Below are positions 60,658-64,000 of a stretch of 64,000 nucleotides of DNA, piece by piece. The stretch comes from Patescibacterium sp964487795 (lineage in GTDB: Bacteria > Patescibacteriota > Patescibacteriia > Patescibacteriales > Patescibacteriaceae), in NCBI GenBank assembly GCA_964487795.1, contig CAZASI010000002.1:1-64000 (forward strand), read 5' to 3'. The notes under the pieces were generated by a model, which was given only the letters and a program-made list of their open reading frames with translations, searched no databases and was not told where the DNA came from. How positions within the stretch are numbered: the first letter of the stretch is position 1; each line of letters starts with the position of its first letter. A program made the position numbers and the translations under genes.

Positions 60658-61833
60658 TTATCGAACTACCGCTCCAAATTTTTCTATCGTGACTTCTTCT
60701 AATTTTTTGTGTTTTGCATCAACCTCTTCACTGGTAAGCGTTCTGTCTAATGATCGATAGACAGTGCGGAAAGTATAAGAAATTTTATCTTTACCAAATT
60801 TTTCTTCGTTTTCGTAAGTATCCAAGAGCTTTACTTCTTCAGTCATTTCAGTCCCCGCAATTTCGCGAATTAATTCATAATACGCGTTCAAATCAAAATC
60901 TTTATTAACGATAAAGGAAATATCGCGGGTTATCGGCGGATATTTAGAAACCGCTTCAAAAACGTGATCTAGATCAGCTAATTGTTTAGTAACACGTTCG
61001 TCTTCAGAATATAAAAGACGAATGTCAGGGATCTGTTGTTTGATCATGGCTAAACGGTCAGAGCCGAAACCAAAAGCCCAGGCATTATACTTTTCAGGAT
61101 CAATGCCGAGATTTTTTATAACATTGGGATGTGCGATTCCGGCACCGAGAATTTCTACCATCTGTCCGTTTAATTCAATGTTCATCTCAAGGCTCGGATC
61201 AGTGTAGGGGAAGTGATCAACAACAAAAGTGTATTTAACATCTTTGCCGTACAAAGCTTCGCAAACTTCAATTAAAATTGCTTCTAGATCTTTTTGATCT
61301 AAAGTTTTAATATCTTTTCGAATAACAAAGAAGCCGTCGATTTGGTGCAAGATATTATAATGTTGCCAATCGATTTCGTCGCGACGATAACATTTGCCAT
61401 AACTTAATACGCCGATTGAACCATGGGTTTCAAGACGCTCGCGAACTTCCGGTATATCAAGATAGTACTTCCACATGAGGGAAGTATGCGGACGCAAGAT
61501 ATGATTTTCATCAATAAAATATGAATCAGAGGCAGTGCGCGCCGGGTGATCTTTCGGGAAGTTAAAGAGATCGAAGACAATTTCCGGAGTAATGACTTCG
61601 GGAGTTTCGATTAAATCAAGATTTTTTAAACTTGGTAGGTTGATAACGCGTTCAGTAATCGCCTTAACCGGTGATCCATCTTTTTTGCTTAAATCAGGAA
61701 TCGCAATATAGCGCTGCAAACGCCTGCTTTCCGGATCGCTTTTCGCGTTTAACTCGGCAAACAGTTTCTCCTGTTCGCTCATGTCGGTTGTATAGTTGTG
61801 GCGCTGCAAATGTGGCGCTTCGTACATATTCAT
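60658..61833 (-). CDS. pheS: Phenylalanyl-tRNA synthetase, monomeric mitochondrial type (PheS core with FDX-ACB)
   Basis: 391 aa from the ATG at 61833; the in-frame start at 61875 lies inside the terminator and is rejected. Class II core: HPARTASDSYFI (motif 1 side), SYGKCYRRDEIDWQHYN and HQIDGFF (motif 2), AWAFGFGSDRLAM then IPDIRLLYSEDER (motif 3). The N-terminal coiled coil of bacterial PheS is missing. The last ~95 residues (KYPPITRDISFIV, IAGTEMTEEVKLLDTY, YTFRTVYRSLDRTLT, EEV) are an FDX-ACB domain that in bacteria belongs to PheT. No pheT is next to it. This is the layout of mitochondrial PheRS. It is controlled by the attenuator just upstream. Confidence 0.85.
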   Translation of the reverse strand: MNMYEAPHLQRHNYTTDMSEQEKLFAELNAKSDPESRRLQRYIAIPDLSKKDGSPVKAITERVINLPSLKNLDLIETPEVITPEIVFDLFNFPKDHPARTASDSYFIDENHILRPHTSLMWKYYLDIPEVRERLETHGSIGVLSYGKCYRRDEIDWQHYNILHQIDGFFVIRKDIKTLDQKDLEAILIEVCEALYGKDVKYTFVVDHFPYTDPSLEMNIELNGQMVEILGAGIAHPNVIKNLGIDPEKYNAWAFGFGSDRLAMIKQQIPDIRLLYSEDERVTKQLADLDHVFEAVSKYPPITRDISFIVNKDFDLNAYYELIREIAGTEMTEEVKLLDTYENEEKFGKDKISYTFRTVYRSLDRTLTSEEVDAKHKKLEEVTIEKFGAVVR

Positions 61834-61850
61834 ATATTTAAATAATATTG

Positions 61851-61881
61851 ATAGAAAAATAAAAGACCCATTCATGGGTCT
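61851..61881 (-). promoter_or_regulatory. Attenuator terminator before pheS
   Basis: Minus strand AGACCCA-TGAA-TGGGTCT, then TTTTATTTTT. It lies between the leader peptide and the pheS ATG. Confidence 0.85.
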
Positions 61882-61917
61882 AGTGGTATTAGCTTAAAAA
61901 CGCCTTACCATAGACCC
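61876..61917 (-). promoter_or_regulatory. Antiterminator of the pheS attenuator
   Basis: Minus strand GGGTCTATGGT (61917 to 61907, the last codons of the leader) pairs with ACCACTAGACCC (61887 to 61876): eleven pairs with one bulged C. It uses up AGACCC, the 5' arm of the terminator, so the two hairpins exclude each other. Confidence 0.8.
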
Positions 61918-61973
61918 TTCAGTGTAAAGGGAAATGTAAATGAAGAATTAAAGCTAAATCCTCGTAAATTCAT
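61905..61973 (-). CDS. pheL: Phe-rich leader peptide of pheS attenuator
   Basis: 22 aa, ATG at 61973 to TAA at 61907-61905, too short for usual gene finding. Phe stands at residues 6, 8, 12, 14 and 16; the sequence begins MNLRGFSF and ends LKGLW. Ribosome stalling at Phe codons leaves the antiterminator strand free and pheS is read; a ribosome that reaches the stop covers it and the terminator forms. E. coli pheST has a similar Phe leader. Its ATG is 8 nt past the -10, thus leaderless. Confidence 0.88.
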   Translation of the reverse strand: MNLRGFSFNSSFTFPFTLKGLW

Positions 61974-61981
61974 ATGATTTT

Positions 61982-62010
61982 AGTCTAACCCATGAGTCTA
62001 TTTTAGGCAA
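61982..62010 (-). promoter_or_regulatory. pheS leader promoter
   Basis: Minus strand TTGCCT, 17-bp spacer, TAGACT, then 8 nt to the leader ATG. It is back to back with the uvrC promoter. Confidence 0.75.
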
Positions 62011-62027
62011 GTTGTTTAAATATACGA

Positions 62028-62033
62028 TATAAT
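62028..62033 (+). promoter_or_regulatory. -10 box of uvrC (leaderless)
   Basis: TATAAT, 8 nt before the ATG at 62042; no clear -35, the usual place is taken by the minus-strand -35 of pheS. Confidence 0.5.
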
Positions 62034-62041
62034 CAAGTTGT

Positions 62042-63265
62042 ATGACCCTCGAAGATGTTAAAAAATTAGAAATTCCTCAAAGTCCCGGCTGTTATCAGTA
62101 TTTTAACAAGCAAGGGAAATTGATTTATATAGGCAAGGCGGTGAATCTACGCAGTCGTGTTTCTTCGTATTGGCGCGCCGGAACCAGTCATACTCCAATG
62201 AAAGCGAAGATGGTTAAGGAAATATATAGAATTAAATGGATTGACGTTGATTCAGAAATTGAAGCCTTATTGCTTGAAGCTAACTTAGTTAAGAAGCATC
62301 AGCCGTATTACAACGTCATGTTGCGCGACGATAAGCGTTTTAACTATATCCATATTTCGCTGGAAGATGAAATTCCGGGAGTATTCTTGACCCGTACAAT
62401 AGGCAAGGCAGGAAAATATTACGGACCTTTTGTTTCGGGATTGGCTGTTAAAGAAACTTTAAAAGCCTTGCGAAAAATTTGGCAGTATTGCGCAATGAAA
62501 AAGATTCAAAAGAAGCCATGTTTTTATTATCAGGTGGGACGATGTCTTGGACCCTGTGGAGAAAAAGTTTCTCTAAAAGAATATGAAAAACAAGTTATTA
62601 AACCATTGATTTTATTTTTTGAAGGAAAAAAGAAAAGTGTTATTAAAACACTGCCTCCGGAAAAACAAATGTATTTACAGCAAGTTTTAGATAATACACG
62701 GGTATTGAGCGTCGGAGAGAAATATGCCAATGATGTTATTGAACTCGCTAAAGTATTGAATTTGAAGAAAGTTCCGCAACGTATTGAAGGTTATGATATT
62801 TCAAATACCTTTGGTAAGGCCGCTGTCGGTTCAATGGTAGTTTTTAACGGCGGGGAAGCTGATAAAAATGAATATCGTAAATTTAAAATCGTTGGAAAAT
62901 TTTCTACTGATCGAAAAAAAGGTGATGTACAGATGATTGCAGAAATTATGGAACGCCGTTTAAATAATGATTGGCCGCTGCCTGACCTAATGATTATTGA
63001 CGGCGGTAAACAGCAACTTAATGTTGTTTCAAAATTATTAAAAAAATATAAAAAAGATATTACCTTTATTGGTATTACCAAGGGCGAAGGTCTTCGAAGT
63101 TCTCAGGCGCCAGATAAGATTTATTTTCCGGGTGAGGCTAAGGCTTTAGAACTACCGTTGGCGTCGCCGGCCCTACATTTAATCAAGCGAGTACGCGACG
63201 AAGCTCACCGTTTTGCCATTACTTTTCATAGAAAAATCCGAGCTAAAAGGTTCTTGGCAAGCTGA
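62042..63265 (+). CDS. uvrC: UvrC-like excinuclease subunit, shortened
   Basis: 407 aa against ~600 in model bacteria. GIY-YIG domain: SPGCYQYFNKQGKLIYIGKA, ALLLEANLVKKHQPYYN; Cys cluster (YCAMKK, KPCFYYQVGRCLGPC); RNase H-like C-terminal nuclease: RIEGYDISNTFGKAAVGSMV, PDLMIIDGGKQQL, DEAHRFAITFHRK. The UVR (UvrB-binding) region between the domains is very short or lost, and the C-terminal tandem HhH is missing after KIRAKRFLAS. It should make the incisions in nucleotide excision repair, if these parts are dispensable here. Confidence 0.9.
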   Translation: MTLEDVKKLEIPQSPGCYQYFNKQGKLIYIGKAVNLRSRVSSYWRAGTSHTPMKAKMVKEIYRIKWIDVDSEIEALLLEANLVKKHQPYYNVMLRDDKRFNYIHISLEDEIPGVFLTRTIGKAGKYYGPFVSGLAVKETLKALRKIWQYCAMKKIQKKPCFYYQVGRCLGPCGEKVSLKEYEKQVIKPLILFFEGKKKSVIKTLPPEKQMYLQQVLDNTRVLSVGEKYANDVIELAKVLNLKKVPQRIEGYDISNTFGKAAVGSMVVFNGGEADKNEYRKFKIVGKFSTDRKKGDVQMIAEIMERRLNNDWPLPDLMIIDGGKQQLNVVSKLLKKYKKDITFIGITKGEGLRSSQAPDKIYFPGEAKALELPLASPALHLIKRVRDEAHRFAITFHRKIRAKRFLAS

Positions 63266-63276
63266 TCTAATCATGA

Positions 63277-63298
63277 TATAATTGCCTGTACTTATACT
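63277..63298 (+). promoter_or_regulatory. Candidate -10 boxes for trxA
   Basis: TGATATAAT (TATAAT at 63277-63282) and TATACT (63293-63298); the second is 12 nt before the ATG at 63311. Confidence 0.4.
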
Positions 63299-63310
63299 AA
63301 ATATAATTAT

Positions 63311-63634
63311 ATGGCCACACAGTTTACTAAAGATAATTTTGCTACTGAAGTTTTGGAAGTATCCAAATCAAAACCAGTGCTTGTTGATTTTTTTGCGCCT
63401 TGGTGCGGTCCGTGTCAGGCTCAAGCTCCAATTGTTGATGAAGTCGCTCATGACATGGAAGGCAAAGCTATTGTTGGAAAATTAGACACTGATCAGGCAA
63501 TCGAAATTGCTCGCCAATACGGAGTAATGAGTATCCCAACTTTGATTGTGTTTAAGAACGGAGAACCGGCAGAACGTTTCACTGGAGTGCAAGAAAAGGA
63601 AACACTCAGCGACGCATTGACCAAAAATTTATAA
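63311..63634 (+). CDS. trxA: Thioredoxin
   Basis: 107 aa. Redox-active WCGPC in FFAPWCGPCQAQAP at residues ~29-33, cis-Pro loop MSIPTLIVFKNG, and KLDTDQAIEIARQYGV. Small soluble cytosolic disulfide reductase; length is standard. Preceded by its own -10 boxes; the next gene starts 3 bp after its stop, so trxA and the ComEC-MBL gene may share a transcript. Confidence 0.95.
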   Translation: MATQFTKDNFATEVLEVSKSKPVLVDFFAPWCGPCQAQAPIVDEVAHDMEGKAIVGKLDTDQAIEIARQYGVMSIPTLIVFKNGEPAERFTGVQEKETLSDALTKNL

Positions 63635-63637
63635 GCT

Positions 63638-64000
63638 ATGACAAGACAGGAGGGGATAAGACGCTTTGCGGCGTTGGCAATACTTTGTATTGTCATTGTT
63701 GCAACGGCGTTTTATTTTTTATATCAAGAAGATGAGCGTCTAGAAGTTACTTTTTTAGATGTGGGACAAGGTGACGCGGCACTTATTCAAACACCGCATG
63801 GTAAGACAATTTTGGTAGACGGCGGAACTAGTAATACCAGTGTTTTACGGCGACTCGGAGAAGAGTTACCGTTTTGGGAAAAAAAGATTGATCTTGTAAT
63901 GGTGAGTCATCCGCACGATGATCACTACGGAGGTTTAGCGGCGGTGTTTGAGCGTTATGATGTGAAAGCATTTATGGCAACTGACTATCCGGCTCATCAA
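63638..64000 (+). CDS. ComEC-type metallo-beta-lactamase protein (3' end outside window)
   Basis: 121 residues visible. N-terminal helix (FAALAILCIVIVATAFYFLY), then VTFLDVGQGDAALIQTP and SHPHDDHYGGL, the HxHxDH-type metal site, as in the C-terminal domain of ComEC. Here it is a separate exported protein. It can complement the MBL-less ComEC-like protein at 51952. It might instead be a free extracellular nuclease or phosphodiesterase. Truncated by the window end. Confidence 0.85.
   Translation, partial: MTRQEGIRRFAALAILCIVIVATAFYFLYQEDERLEVTFLDVGQGDAALIQTPHGKTILVDGGTSNTSVLRRLGEELPFWEKKIDLVMVSHPHDDHYGGLAAVFERYDVKAFMATDYPAHQ

Noticed and set aside
61851..62010. T-box riboswitch before pheS
   Set aside because: No T-box TGGN-type core or specifier stem recognised; the Phe-rich ORF with two exclusive hairpins explains the region.
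1..64000. UGA recoded as glycine (Gracilibacteria/SR1 code)
   Set aside because: TGA ends several genes cleanly (5567-5569, 6459-6461, 58890-58892) and RF2 is present.
1..64000. CRISPR array, rRNA genes or IS transposase
   Set aside because: No regularly spaced direct repeats, no rRNA-like sequence and no transposase motif were seen on either strand.

Overview
The window looks like part of a Candidate Phyla Radiation (Patescibacteria, probably Parcubacteria-like) chromosome. The evidence is a dense core of trimmed housekeeping genes (407-aa UvrC, ThrS without its TGS domain, short MetG, split ComEC), a VirB2-like T4SS pilin, a DUF3160 protein, a DUF5663-like pair, a GxxExxY protein, few biosynthetic genes and A+T-rich DNA. 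TAA, TAG and TGA all act as stops and an RF2 gene is present, so the standard bacterial code applies. The clade cannot be fixed by reading alone.

Layout. 1-7633: an operon of secreted surface proteins: two proteins sharing a C-terminal domain, a DUF916/WxL-interacting-like membrane protein, a dockerin protein and two cohesin-like proteins. 7645-13359: accessory and small-protein genes, two of them with near-consensus promoters, plus an NRAMP-related transporter. 13360-28878: metG, ABC exporter, enolase, gyrB, DUF3160 protein, SEDS protein, L25, a GxxExxY cassette with terminal inverted repeats, prmC and prfA. 28952-31346: L31, three accessory genes, tRNA-Leu and a three-hairpin repeat. 31354-40264: parA-parB, dnaE, thrS. 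40384-42169: two exported accessory proteins, one a methyltransferase. 42231-53214: sugar kinase, membrane glycosidase, pilin, flippase, glycosyltransferase, RluA, CMP-kinase-like protein, gapA, HtrA, prfB, comEC. 53313-55691: a protein with a T9SS-type sorting domain and a PsbP-like lipoprotein-type protein. 55764-64000: hisS, a histone H1-like gene, tyrS, argS, a mitochondrial-type pheS with its attenuator, uvrC, trxA and the start of a separate ComEC metallo-beta-lactamase gene.

How it works together. The core covers translation (six aminoacyl-tRNA synthetases, RF1, RF2, PrmC, L25, L31), replication and segregation (DnaE, GyrB, ParAB), lower glycolysis (Eno, GAPDH) and envelope building (SEDS, flippase, glycosyltransferase). 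Many core genes have a -10 box ending only 6-9 nt before the ATG, which predicts leaderless mRNAs; several accessory genes instead have clear Shine-Dalgarno sites and their own terminators.

Most striking are (i) a complete ribosome-mediated phenylalanine attenuator, with a 22-codon leader holding five Phe codons plus an antiterminator and a terminator, in front of a PheRS that carries its own FDX-ACB domain as in mitochondria, and (ii) the surface operon, which combines WxL-locus-like and cohesin/dockerin parts. Both are read from sequence and need homology searches to confirm.
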